This document shows positions 53,913 through 61,987 of a stretch of 64,000 bases of DNA, one piece after another. The DNA comes from a virus. The stretch is taken from IMG/VR virus record IMGVR_UViG_3300036715_000153, positions 62,001 through 126,000 of that record, one strand, 5' to 3'. The notes under the pieces are model-generated. The model made no database searches, was not told the DNA's origin, and worked only from the letters and a program-made list of their open reading frames with translations. Positions within the stretch are counted from its first letter, which is position 1, and every line of letters begins with the position of its first letter. The translations under genes and the position numbers were made by a program.

Positions 53913-55394
53913 TTATAATTTAGTGTAATTTGAAAAAGACATTAAGCTAGACTCATTCATTTTTGTTTTAGCAAGATCCCAAATATGTTTAGCTTGCGCA
54001 TCAGTGGTCTTACTTGGAAGATATTTAGCAAATGACGTGTAATCTCCATCACTAACAAACTTACGAATCTTAGTACCAGAAATCCCAGAAACATCATCGT
54101 CAGAGTCAGGATCACGCTCGCCTGCAGACACCACCTTAAAGCCATTAAGATTAATAGAAGTTTTTGGATTACCATTGTTCAAATATACCTTTATCTTTGA
54201 TTCGAATTCCGATACTCTATCTGACCCGACTACGAGAGTAACATCTGTATAACCCTCATCTGCTAATTTCATAAGTGCAGTGAACACAGTCGTAGGTGTG
54301 TCTTGTTTAGTATATATTACATCACCAAATAAACTAGAAAGGAACTTCGCCTTGTCATCAAACGACAGGGGATTCTTTTTCTTATCGTGCGACTTACTTA
54401 GAAAAACGATTGGAGTGGCGTGTTCTGTCTTTGCAATAGATATAACCTTGTCGATAAGTAACTCATGTCCAGTAGTTGGGATGTTTAGTCTACCGAACGT
54501 TATTACTGCTTTCTTTAATGCTACGCCTTCAGTCAGATGTTTAACGATATCTGCGATAGCACGATTCTTTTCATCGCCCTTGGGGGTATTTACTTCCCCA
54601 GACTTCACACTCACCATAGAAGTAAATACCCCAGCCATACGAGTCTTAGCACGCTGAGTCTTAATCTTAGACTTTACATCTTTGAGAAGATCGTCGAATG
54701 ATTGATCTAGGTTATACTTATACAACAATGTTTCTACGTCTTTAAAGTTCTTTGACTTCCATAGAATCTCTCGATCCTTTTGTTTAAACGTACCAGGCTC
54801 GTATGTAACTTTTCTAAGTTGGAGTTCTTGTCCAGAGAGATTGAATTCCCACTCTTGATCTTTGTCCAGCTTAGTCGGAATTTTGATACCCAGAGAGGCG
54901 AACAATGTTTTGACGGGAGTCTCGACAGTAGCAACTTTAACTAATCCGAGCACGATACCTTGTACTTCTGCAGGAAGATCGAGGAACCTACCCTTAAAGT
55001 GTGCCTCTTCTTTATCTAGCGCACACATGTTATCTATCTGAGCCGAGTAACCTAACTTCTTATCGTGATAGCGAATAGTGACCAACTCACCCGTATTACC
55101 GGTACGCTTACCGGCATGTTTATCTGATGTAAAGGGCTCGATGACAGAATCTGGCATTGCCTCGAAGAACTTAACTAGGGCTAGTTTAAGTGCCTTCTTG
55201 TCGGAGTATCCATCGAAGTGTACGATGATGTCGATGTCGCCGAACGAATCTTTATCTGGATTAGAGTTATACGAACCGGATGGCTTGAACGATACAAATC
55301 CGGGAAACTTCGATATAATCTTTTCGTAAGACGCAAGGAACTGTTTGAAATGTTCTCTCGATTTTACTCTGTCTGCCCCAGTAGAACCCGACAT
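53913..55394 (-). CDS. Two-domain nucleotidyltransferase / adenylyltransferase-like protein
   Basis: 493 residues. The N-domain is a polymerase-beta-type nucleotidyltransferase: PSGSYNSNPDKDSFGDIDII (residues about 38-57) gives the G-S and D-x-D motif. The C-domain, from about residue 298, is a cytidylyltransferase-like (NMN adenylyltransferase) fold: ITFGRLNIPTTGHELL (HxGH-type site) and GISGTKIRKF near 448. Such pairs transfer nucleotides to small molecules, tRNA or proteins. Targets are unknown. It heads the AAA ATPase unit, whose late-type promoter overlaps its end. Confidence 0.8.
   Translation of the reverse strand: MSGSTGADRVKSREHFKQFLASYEKIISKFPGFVSFKPSGSYNSNPDKDSFGDIDIIVHFDGYSDKKALKLALVKFFEAMPDSVIEPFTSDKHAGKRTGNTGELVTIRYHDKKLGYSAQIDNMCALDKEEAHFKGRFLDLPAEVQGIVLGLVKVATVETPVKTLFASLGIKIPTKLDKDQEWEFNLSGQELQLRKVTYEPGTFKQKDREILWKSKNFKDVETLLYKYNLDQSFDDLLKDVKSKIKTQRAKTRMAGVFTSMVSVKSGEVNTPKGDEKNRAIADIVKHLTEGVALKKAVITFGRLNIPTTGHELLIDKVISIAKTEHATPIVFLSKSHDKKKNPLSFDDKAKFLSSLFGDVIYTKQDTPTTVFTALMKLADEGYTDVTLVVGSDRVSEFESKIKVYLNNGNPKTSINLNGFKVVSAGERDPDSDDDVSGISGTKIRKFVSDGDYTSFAKYLPSKTTDAQAKHIWDLAKTKMNESSLMSFSNYTKL
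53918..53925 (-). promoter_or_regulatory. Late-type promoter, CACTAAAT variant
   Basis: Minus-strand CACTAAATTATAA, 27 nt before the AAA N-part start at 53890, overlapping the end of the previous gene. Confidence 0.45.
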
Positions 55395-55691
55395 TTACGC
55401 TTTACCGTTCCACTTTGAATATCCTTCATCGGACAGATCGTGTTTAAATACGCGATTCACAGGGTATGCAGATATAGTGCCGTCCTTAAGTTCTACGTGA
55501 ATCATCGTAGCACCGATCTTCTTTACTTTACCGACTATAGTTTGACCTACTGTAGTTCCTGGTACGCGGACATCGTCACCGACCTCTGGCTTGTAGACTA
55601 CCTTCTTTTCGAATGCTTCTTGTAATTTTACAGATTTTGTCGGCTCATGTCCGAGGTACTCATCACCCAAAAACTCTTTAAAACTTTTCAT
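55395..55691 (-). CDS. Small protein with head-targeting-like N-terminus and SH3/KOW-like core
   Basis: 98 residues. MKSFKEFLGDE is of the same type as T4 internal-protein targeting sequences. The core VGDDVRVPGTTVGQTIVGKV then KKIGATMIHVELKDGTISAY looks like a small beta-barrel (KOW/SH3-like). It adjoins the nucleotidyltransferase gene without a gap and overlaps the HAD gene stop by 4 nt. Function unknown; a DNA-bound or virion-injected protein is possible. Confidence 0.7.
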   Translation of the reverse strand: MKSFKEFLGDEYLGHEPTKSVKLQEAFEKKVVYKPEVGDDVRVPGTTVGQTIVGKVKKIGATMIHVELKDGTISAYPVNRVFKHDLSDEGYSKWNGKA

Positions 55692-56311
55692 TGTAACCCC
55701 TTAATAGATCCGTCGTGTAGTGCTTCGTATGCGTAGAAGTTAATATCTGGGTATTTGTCTTTCATTCCCTGAAATGCTGTTAGATTAGCCATTGCGTCAT
55801 CAAACAGTCGAACGCTACCATAACTACCGTTATCTATGTATTTAGTTATAATCTCTACCTTACGCTCGGCACTCGATCCACTACCTAGATTACCCGCTCG
55901 CTCTACGTACACTTTGTCTATATCAAATCCGTGTTCTTTAAATGTATTAAGGAATAGATCTTTGTTATCGAAGTCGGCTCGAGCAGTAATGATGATCATC
56001 TTACTATTAGGCATAGACTCTATTCCCTTTAGGATTGCCTTAGCCCTATTCATCATCTTGACGATTACCTTAGATGACTCGTTAAACTTCTTAGCATCTC
56101 TGAATTCGCCAAAGTCATACGACTCGCCATCTTTCAATTTGTAAATATTGAATTCACGATTAGTTAATCTCTTTACAACTTTACCGTCCTTCATAACAGA
56201 AATCATTGCGAAGGTATGAAATAGGGTATCGTCGATATCAAATATGGTGAGACCATCTATACCATGTTTGGCTGATGCCTTTTCTGAGATAAACTGTTTA
56301 AACGATTTCAT
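55688..56311 (-). CDS. HAD-superfamily phosphatase with head-targeting-like N-terminus
   Basis: 207 residues. After MKSFKQFISEKAS comes the HAD core: TIFDIDDTLFHT (about 22-33; D-x-D-x-T), MIIITARADFDN (motif II Thr near 110), GSSAERKVEII (motif III Lys) and VRLFDDAMANL (motif IV Asp pair). It could be a 3'-phosphatase or nucleotide phosphatase. The N-terminus suggests packaging in the head and delivery with the DNA. ATGA overlaps on both sides. Confidence 0.8.
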   Translation of the reverse strand: MKSFKQFISEKASAKHGIDGLTIFDIDDTLFHTFAMISVMKDGKVVKRLTNREFNIYKLKDGESYDFGEFRDAKKFNESSKVIVKMMNRAKAILKGIESMPNSKMIIITARADFDNKDLFLNTFKEHGFDIDKVYVERAGNLGSGSSAERKVEIITKYIDNGSYGSVRLFDDAMANLTAFQGMKDKYPDINFYAYEALHDGSIKGLQ

Positions 56312-57285
56312 TTTAGTAATTCTGAATCGGGCGGAAGGAACTTTCCGGTGAGCCCTAGCTTAGCTTTACGCTTTTTCCATTCAGCTTGGAGATTGTCGGG
56401 AACGTCGCATCTTGTACTGTCTAATATCTTAAGATAGATATCTACCCAAGCATCGTACTTGTCTTTAGGTAGCTTCTTAATAATATCGAACAGTTTATAA
56501 TAATTTTGTCTGTCTGCTGTAGTTATCTTTGTATGTAGCGCGTCTGATAATACTTTCAATGCCTTGTCTGGATCGGTTGCAATAACCTCACCAGTTTCCT
56601 TATCTTTAACTCCAGACACGTGATTAAATGACATACCTGCTACTTGGAATAACGCCAACATCCCTTGGGTAGCGTGTAAACCTTTCACGTTAGAATCTTC
56701 GGGGTACACGTCACCATAATAGCTAAACTTCAACCAGTTTATGTTACCTGCCATCCAGTCGATCTGAACCCCGATGCCTATATCTTTACCTTCAGGACTT
56801 ATCTGCGGAAATAAACCAAAGATATTACCTGCAGTGACTTTATTTTCATCGCAATATAGTCTAGGGGCATGTGCATTAATATATACAGTCAGACATTTTA
56901 AGAACGCCTTAAATGATAGTTGTTCTGGCGTCGACGTCTTAGCCCGCTTCTCAAGTTTAGCAAATTCTGCATGTACGTCTTTGGGGTCTATCCCCCACTC
57001 AGCAATAGACTTATCAGACATAGTTGCATCTAGTAAAGATGATGTATCTATTCCTAAGTCGATGTCTCCACTGTACGCCTTTTTACCAACTGAACCGAGT
57101 GGATGAAAGTGTTTGTCATTGAATATCGAGGCCTTCTTGGGGAAGATTTGTTTCAGTTCCTTGAAGTATGCGTCTAACGTCGGCTTAATGTATTCTAGCT
57201 TAATGGAGGCAGTCTTACCCTTGAAGACGTTTCCGCCCTCAGATAGTTGTTCTGTTGTGATGAATTGTAGATATGATTTTATCAT
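56308..57285 (-). CDS. Nucleotidyltransferase-fold protein with head-targeting-like N-terminus
   Basis: 325 residues. MIKSYLQFITTEQLSEG opens, then HPLGSVGKKAYSGDIDLGID (residues about 61-80) gives G-S and D-x-D of the nucleotidyltransferase fold, and GVQIDWMAGN (about 172-181) the third Asp. A helical C-domain follows. The family likely transfers nucleotides, but the acceptor is unknown. Overlaps its neighbours by 4 nt. Confidence 0.75.
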   Translation of the reverse strand: MIKSYLQFITTEQLSEGGNVFKGKTASIKLEYIKPTLDAYFKELKQIFPKKASIFNDKHFHPLGSVGKKAYSGDIDLGIDTSSLLDATMSDKSIAEWGIDPKDVHAEFAKLEKRAKTSTPEQLSFKAFLKCLTVYINAHAPRLYCDENKVTAGNIFGLFPQISPEGKDIGIGVQIDWMAGNINWLKFSYYGDVYPEDSNVKGLHATQGMLALFQVAGMSFNHVSGVKDKETGEVIATDPDKALKVLSDALHTKITTADRQNYYKLFDIIKKLPKDKYDAWVDIYLKILDSTRCDVPDNLQAEWKKRKAKLGLTGKFLPPDSELLK

Positions 57286-58355
57286 TTTGAGTTTACCTGC
57301 ATGTCGTATAAATCTGCGCCCTTTTCAATATAGTTCCGGACGTACTGGGTTTTGCTTTCTAACTTCATTCTGATTCGTAGCAGATCGACAACCTTACCAC
57401 TTGCATCTTTAGAAGTAATTAATACCTGAGGATACTTTCCATCGCTCTTAACGACAGCAACTATCTTATTCGGGAACACTAATGTCTTAGGATTATAAAC
57501 CTTAGAAACTTTATTTAAATGTACTAATTCTATGTCCTCTGTTCCTATCATGAAGTGAACGATAGCGGATTTTAAAGTCTTTCCGGATGTTTTTTCTGAC
57601 GAATCGTTGTAACCCGGTTCCCCCGATATAGCTTGTGCTAGTTCTTCGTAGCTGTATTTTATCGCAGAGTTAATATCGCCTGCTGCATAAAACTCGGTAT
57701 ATTTTTTCATAACGGAAGGTGGAATAGTAAACCCAAACAGATCCCAAAGAACTTCTTGCTTTGCTGGCTCTGCCCCACCGATCTGCCCAAACTGCTTAAC
57801 TACACCTGCTTTCAGAGATACCGATAAGTTTAATTCCGTTTTACCGTTTGGGCCAGACACCTTAACATACACGTCTTGTTTGGTTCCGGTTTGATTGCCG
57901 ATCCCGTCTGCTACGAAATCCATAACATTGACTTGGTTATTCGTATAGAACAACATTGCAGTAGATTTTAGGTTGGCATCGTTTACATAGTGTAGCGCTG
58001 CATCTGTAATAGGCTTGATCCTTTTATTGGAAAATATATCTGGACTGAACAGTGCATCGAGGTTACTCTTAGCTAGTCGAATCGTTAGGTTAATTTCATC
58101 CTTGATATGTGGATTTTCGTTTGGTGCTTGCCATGTAGCCATAACGGTGTCATTAGTCGTTCTACCTGCTGCGGCAGTCACCGTTTTCATAATGTCTTTG
58201 ATGTCTTGCAATACGATATCGCTGTCTCTTTTCATAAACCGCGCAACACATGCTAAGATAAATATGCCTTCAGCAACGTCTCCGGCGTTAAACTTCGTTA
58301 TATTCCCAGACACTTCCTCAAGTAAAAACTCTTTATAGCTTAACATTTTTTCCAT
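57282..58355 (-). CDS. Unassigned protein with head-targeting-like N-terminus, 357 aa
   Basis: MEKMLSYKEFLLEEVSG: the second Met (58346) gives MLSYKEFLLEE, closer to the targeting pattern, so the true start may be there. The body is mixed helix and strand; the most distinct part is LNLSVSLKAGVVKQFGQIGG (residues about 175-195), which could be a nucleotide or metal site, but no family was recognised. The start overlaps the primase gene by 16 nt (or 7 nt with the second Met). Confidence 0.65.
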   Translation of the reverse strand: MEKMLSYKEFLLEEVSGNITKFNAGDVAEGIFILACVARFMKRDSDIVLQDIKDIMKTVTAAAGRTTNDTVMATWQAPNENPHIKDEINLTIRLAKSNLDALFSPDIFSNKRIKPITDAALHYVNDANLKSTAMLFYTNNQVNVMDFVADGIGNQTGTKQDVYVKVSGPNGKTELNLSVSLKAGVVKQFGQIGGAEPAKQEVLWDLFGFTIPPSVMKKYTEFYAAGDINSAIKYSYEELAQAISGEPGYNDSSEKTSGKTLKSAIVHFMIGTEDIELVHLNKVSKVYNPKTLVFPNKIVAVVKSDGKYPQVLITSKDASGKVVDLLRIRMKLESKTQYVRNYIEKGADLYDMQVNSK

Positions 58356-59365
58356 TTCCCGAATTCAAGCATAGCACGGGCACCACGAAAGGTCCATGCG
58401 TCTAATTCTAATTTAGTTCCCGCGCACACTGCATCATTTAGGTCTTTATGTGCGAACGAGTCGGGAAATATAACTACATTGAAGCCATGCTCGATCGCAG
58501 TCTTTAACTTCTTTACCCCGACAGGTGCGCGTGGTTCATTATCGAAGACCAATACAAGATTCTCTTTGGGTAACAGATATGCTGCTCGCTCAAGCGATGC
58601 GTCTGCCGTAGCAACACCATTAGGCACCATCATGGAATCTATCGGCCCTTCTGTCACATATATTGGGCTAGATTCGTCGACCAGCTCTAACCCAAACAGT
58701 TTCAGTTCGTCCTCAACCTTGGTAGTGAGATACCGTATTTTGGGATTCGCATCTAGAGAACGACCCTGCATGAATACCAGCTTACCTTCTTTATTCCTAA
58801 ACGGAAACACAACGCGGCAATCGTCGGGTAGCATACTTGTATCTATATCGTAGCCAAACTCTGCTGACATTTCCTTGACCGACGATTTGTAGCCCTCGGT
58901 GTACATGATACGATTCCATTGATCTTTTGGAATCATTCTACTCTCTAGATACTTTACCGCTGTGTGGTTACTGGGAAGCTCTGTAACGGTATAGAAGAAG
59001 TCCGCGATTGTTTTCTTCGAAGGTAGTAATACTTTGCTCGACTTGACCGTCGCATAATCAAATTCCTCTTTAGGTTTAGATACGGATAGCGATTCTAGTT
59101 GGTATTCGGCGTACAGTCCAGGATCGATTTCCTTTATGAACTTTGACAGGTGCATAGACGCTCCGCAGTTAAAGCAACCATATATAAGGTTACCACCGCG
59201 TTCAAATATTGTACCTCGAGTTTTTGTTTTATTACTTTGAGAGTCGCCGCACAAAGGACACGACATAACCCAATTAGAATTTCCCTTATTTTTGAAATTT
59301 CTAATATACGAAAGTCTGTTGGCAAACATAATTTGAATATATAGCGGAATTCCTTTACTTAACAT
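58340..59365 (-). CDS. gp61: DNA primase gp61
   Basis: 341 residues (T4 gp61: 342). The zinc site CPLCG (Cys36, Cys39) and CFNCG (Cys64, Cys67) is followed by a linker, then the Toprim core PIYVTEGPIDSMM (about 230-242; Glu), LVLVFDNEPRAP (Asp-x-Asp-like DNE) and FPDSFAHKDLNDAV. With helicase gp41 it makes primers for lagging strands. AAGGATG precedes the ATG. Confidence 0.88.
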   Translation of the reverse strand: MLSKGIPLYIQIMFANRLSYIRNFKNKGNSNWVMSCPLCGDSQSNKTKTRGTIFERGGNLIYGCFNCGASMHLSKFIKEIDPGLYAEYQLESLSVSKPKEEFDYATVKSSKVLLPSKKTIADFFYTVTELPSNHTAVKYLESRMIPKDQWNRIMYTEGYKSSVKEMSAEFGYDIDTSMLPDDCRVVFPFRNKEGKLVFMQGRSLDANPKIRYLTTKVEDELKLFGLELVDESSPIYVTEGPIDSMMVPNGVATADASLERAAYLLPKENLVLVFDNEPRAPVGVKKLKTAIEHGFNVVIFPDSFAHKDLNDAVCAGTKLELDAWTFRGARAMLEFGKWKKC

Positions 59366-59441
59366 TTCATCCTTAATATATCAGGTTTGATACGATATCT
59401 GCGGGCCCTAGACACTCTACGACATACTTGAATAAGTAAGA

Positions 59442-59474
59442 GAAAGCCAATCTTAAACAAACTGGCTTTCTTTT
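59442..59474. terminator. Intrinsic terminator between early-type genes and primase
   Basis: Stem GAAAGCCA / TGGCTTTC with a 13-nt loop; TTTTC on the plus side, TCTT on the minus side. On the minus strand it follows the stop of the 49-aa gene. The 67 nt between it and the primase gene hold no promoter I can name. Confidence 0.6.
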
Positions 59475-59476
59475 CA

Positions 59477-59626
59477 TTACTCTGTCGCGTCTTTTGGATT
59501 CATAGTTTCACGAACCAGCTTCAGTGCAGTGTTAACACTTGTGAAAACAAACTGACCTGCTTCTGTAGATACTACGAAGCCGTTCTCTACCGCTTCAATG
59601 TGTGCAAATGGTTTAGACTCGGTCAT
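59477..59626 (-). CDS. Hypothetical protein, 49 aa
   Basis: MTESKPFAHIEAVENGFVVS at the start, RETMNPKDATE at the end. It overlaps nothing but begins 2 nt after the stop of the winged-helix gene and ends just before a terminator. Looks like an ordinary small early phage protein. Confidence 0.6.
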   Translation of the reverse strand: MTESKPFAHIEAVENGFVVSTEAGQFVFTSVNTALKLVRETMNPKDATE

Positions 59627-59627
59627 A

Positions 59628-59822
59628 TTAACCCACCAACGTGTAAGTAGTGACGCCGTACGTATTCTTGCCAGTTACGATACGATGCCCTTCTTGTGCC
59701 AGATCGTAGATACGCTTTGCTACGCTAGCTTGTGGCATACCGAAACGCTGTGCGGCTTGGGCGGTCGAGAGAGGCTTGCCGCTTTGCAGAGACGCCAATA
59801 CTTTTGATTTTTGTGATACCAT
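59628..59822 (-). CDS. Winged-helix DNA-binding protein, 64 aa
   Basis: MVSQKSKVLASLQSGKPLST then AQAAQRFGMPQASVAKRIYD make a helix-turn-helix (residues about 18-41), followed by LAQEGHRIVTGKNTYGVTTY as a wing. Small regulators of this type are common in phages. AAAGGAAG lies before the ATG. It may control the early genes around 59-61 kb. Confidence 0.75.
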   Translation of the reverse strand: MVSQKSKVLASLQSGKPLSTAQAAQRFGMPQASVAKRIYDLAQEGHRIVTGKNTYGVTTYTLVG

Positions 59823-59890
59823 GTTGTACTTCCTTTCATCATATATAGATCAGTCTTATTTAATCTTGTGCTGATCGTTACCAAGTAAAC

Positions 59891-60097
59891 TCACTTCTTT
59901 GCTTCTACCCAATAAATACCCGAACTGGCGTACCCAGATGCCCAACGATAACACCCTGTGTGTCCTCGTAGGCTGAACTGCAAAGATTCGGTGCCTTGAA
60001 ATCCTATATTTAATTTCTGTCCATGAAACGGCCCGCCACTTGCTATTACAGTATAGAACTTTTGTTTGTAACGACTGCTTCTGTATTTTGGAAACAT
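59891..60097 (-). CDS. Hypothetical protein, 68 aa
   Basis: From ATG 60097 (MFPKYRSSRYKQKFYTVIAS), overlapping the previous TGA; a TTG one codon earlier is possible. It contains GGPFHGQKLNI and a C-terminal YRWASGYASSGIYWVE, a pattern of small beta-rich early phage proteins of unknown function. Confidence 0.6.
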   Translation of the reverse strand: MFPKYRSSRYKQKFYTVIASGGPFHGQKLNIGFQGTESLQFSLRGHTGCYRWASGYASSGIYWVEAKK

Positions 60098-60321
60098 CAA
60101 ATATTCCTCACAATACCGACTAGGTTAATAACAAAGAACATCGCGTTCACCAACATAACAGACTTCACGCCTTGAGCCTTGCTTAACACGACTAAGCTAG
60201 CAACGTTAGCTATTATAAAAATAATGTAGCCATACAGTGCTGCCCCGATATTTGCTGCCACGAGGCAGGCTCCTATAACAGAGCACACCACTACTGCTAC
60301 GTCTGCTATTCTACGAATCAT
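60097..60321 (-). CDS. Small membrane protein, PnuC-like helices
   Basis: 74 residues from ATG 60321 (MIRRIADVAVVVCSVIGACL) with GAGGA 9 nt upstream. Three hydrophobic helices are separated by YGYIIFIIANVASLVVL and LVNAMFFVINLVGI, an arrangement like half of PnuC-type transporters. It is probably an inner membrane protein; a holin or transporter role cannot be separated from sequence. Confidence 0.65.
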   Translation of the reverse strand: MIRRIADVAVVVCSVIGACLVAANIGAALYGYIIFIIANVASLVVLSKAQGVKSVMLVNAMFFVINLVGIVRNI

Positions 60322-60322
60322 A

Positions 60323-61021
60323 TTAACCAATCCTCAATGTGTTAGGCTTATTGATCTGTCCGTTTAGACTAATACCAGCACCGTACACCTTACCGCTAGT
60401 ATATCCTGCGAGTCCTGCCCGTTGTTCCTTGCTAGCCTTTGTCATCAACCTCACACCCATACTTGCTATGAAGTCTGCGTTAGCTTTTGATTCAGAGTCA
60501 TACATTGATGCAAGCACGAGCGCAGTACCTGTCGTTTCTTTGTATTCTGCTTCCTGTAACTGTCTAAGTTCTTTACAACGAGCGTATATAACATCTGCTG
60601 CACCCTTGTAGAAGCTAGTCTTCCAAGAGTTGTCCAATTTGTCTTTACGCGCAACCTTACCGCCTTCTGACTTAATAGATTTGATTATGTATTCCGACAT
60701 CATCTGTGCTGTGACTACGTTTGAAGTCTTACCGATAAACTTGTGCTTAAACACTTTACCTTGACGTTCTGAATAATAGGTACAAAAGAACAATTGAGCA
60801 ACAGAGTTCGATATGCGTCTTGCCCACGGAGAACTAAACCCAAGCAAGTCTATTGCCTGACGAATCTCTTTAACAACTAGATCATCTTCATCCAGATTAT
60901 ACTTAGACATCGTTTTGTATGCCATACGGAGCGCATTATCACGTTCTCCTTGGGCTGCTGCTGGGTCATTTGCAATCGCCATCATCTTTTTAACTCTGCT
61001 AATTATCGTATCTGTGCTCAT
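60323..61021 (-). CDS. DUF2786-domain protein
   Basis: 232 residues. IISRVKKMMAIANDPAAAQG then ERDNALRMAYKTMSKYNLDE (6-45) is the DUF2786 pattern found in many phages and mobile elements, usually followed, as here, by a second helical domain (SSPWARRISNSVAQLFFCTY...). Function unknown. A sigma70-like promoter precedes it. Confidence 0.8.
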   Translation of the reverse strand: MSTDTIISRVKKMMAIANDPAAAQGERDNALRMAYKTMSKYNLDEDDLVVKEIRQAIDLLGFSSPWARRISNSVAQLFFCTYYSERQGKVFKHKFIGKTSNVVTAQMMSEYIIKSIKSEGGKVARKDKLDNSWKTSFYKGAADVIYARCKELRQLQEAEYKETTGTALVLASMYDSESKANADFIASMGVRLMTKASKEQRAGLAGYTSGKVYGAGISLNGQINKPNTLRIG

Positions 61022-61056
61022 AATGTAGTCTCCTGTTTCGTAAAGTTCATGTAGTG

Positions 61057-61084
61057 ATTATACAGCCTTGTACGAATAAATCAA
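61057..61084 (-). promoter_or_regulatory. Sigma70-like promoter before the DUF2786 unit
   Basis: Minus-strand TTGATT (61084-61079), 16-nt spacer, TATAAT (61062-61057), followed by CACTAC as at 51823. The lead-in is AAATAAAGG. Confidence 0.7.
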
Positions 61085-61115
61085 CCTTTATTTGGACCCT
61101 AAAACAATCAATGAC

Positions 61116-61517
61116 TTACCATCTACCTAAAACCAACTTATATTCCATTTCCCATAAGTTTCTGTCTTTGTACGGCACGATTATTATGTCAGACATATCG
61201 AATCCCTTAAATGTGGCTGGGCAGTGAACGATATCTAGAAGCTTCCATTCAGTCAACAATCTGGATATCGTGTATAAGTTGCTACGCTCGTCTGGAGTTA
61301 GCTCTTCTACATGTAGTCCATTTAAGGCTAGCCCAGTCTTGTAGTTAATTAAGAAGTATCTGCCTTGGATGTGCATGATATTCCAGAACAGCGTTAACGT
61401 CTTTACCTCACACTGTTTTGCTTTACCGATCCGTTCTAGCGTTTCTTTAATACGCAGGAAATCTGCCTCTTGTTTGATTGATATTTCTATCATGTCGTCT
61501 AATAGCAGTTCTATCAT
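61116..61517 (-). CDS. regA: Translational repressor RegA
   Basis: 133 residues. From Met9, MIEISIKQEADFLRIKETLE matches the T4 RegA start MIEITLKKPEDFLKVKETL; so the real start may be 61493, although the 61517 ATG overlaps the gp62 stop (ATGA). RYFLINYKTGLALNGLHVEE and LLTEWKLLDIVHCP also fit. RegA binds start regions of early mRNAs and blocks their translation. Order 45-44-62-regA is the T4 order. Confidence 0.85.
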   Translation of the reverse strand: MIELLLDDMIEISIKQEADFLRIKETLERIGKAKQCEVKTLTLFWNIMHIQGRYFLINYKTGLALNGLHVEELTPDERSNLYTISRLLTEWKLLDIVHCPATFKGFDMSDIIIVPYKDRNLWEMEYKLVLGRW

Positions 61518-61888
61518 GCTCTGCCGCCCTTGTTAGTTCTTTCTTTTAGCCGTTCTATCTCAGTCGGGGTAATCATATCTACGATAGATCTTGCATAGGT
61601 GTCAGAATAGCCATAGCAACTCTTTAGTAGTTCCACGACATCGTCGCTTTCGGCCTTATGCCACTTACCGAACCTTTTACCCTTTTTAACAGTGTTATAT
61701 AAAAAGTCGAACTGCATCTTTTTGTCGATGTGCGACATTTGATTTACTTGGTTCGCGAGTAGCACTGTATCGGCGAACTGACTCAATCCCTTGTTAATCA
61801 TAAACGGAACATAATCCTTTTCCATGTCCGTCGACCACAGATGTTGTTTCTTTTCATTTATGATAGATAATATATCGAATGGAGTCAT
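61514..61888 (-). CDS. gp62: Clamp-loader small subunit gp62
   Basis: 124 residues (T4: 187). FMINKGLSQFADTVLLANQV then NQMSHIDKKMQFDFLYNTVK and KGKRFGKWHKAE (residues 29-80) are the conserved core of gp62. It is shorter at the C-terminus than T4. One copy works with four gp44 to open the gp45 clamp. Confidence 0.88.
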   Translation of the reverse strand: MTPFDILSIINEKKQHLWSTDMEKDYVPFMINKGLSQFADTVLLANQVNQMSHIDKKMQFDFLYNTVKKGKRFGKWHKAESDDVVELLKSCYGYSDTYARSIVDMITPTEIERLKERTNKGGRA

Positions 61889-61987
61889 CTAACAATCTTC
61901 CGCATGTTGAGTATTGCCATCTTCGTCGGTATCCCAAAAGAACACAACACTTTTTCCGTATACTGATACATCGACCATGAATATCAT
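61889..61987 (-). CDS. 32-aa ORF between clamp-loader genes
   Basis: MIFMVDVSVYGKSVVFFWDT then DEDGNTQHAEDC. It overlaps the gp44 stop by 4 nt (ATGA) and ends just before the gp62 start, so it fills the only gap between the two subunits. A translated coupling peptide is likely; the sequence has no known family. Confidence 0.5.
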   Translation of the reverse strand: MIFMVDVSVYGKSVVFFWDTDEDGNTQHAEDC

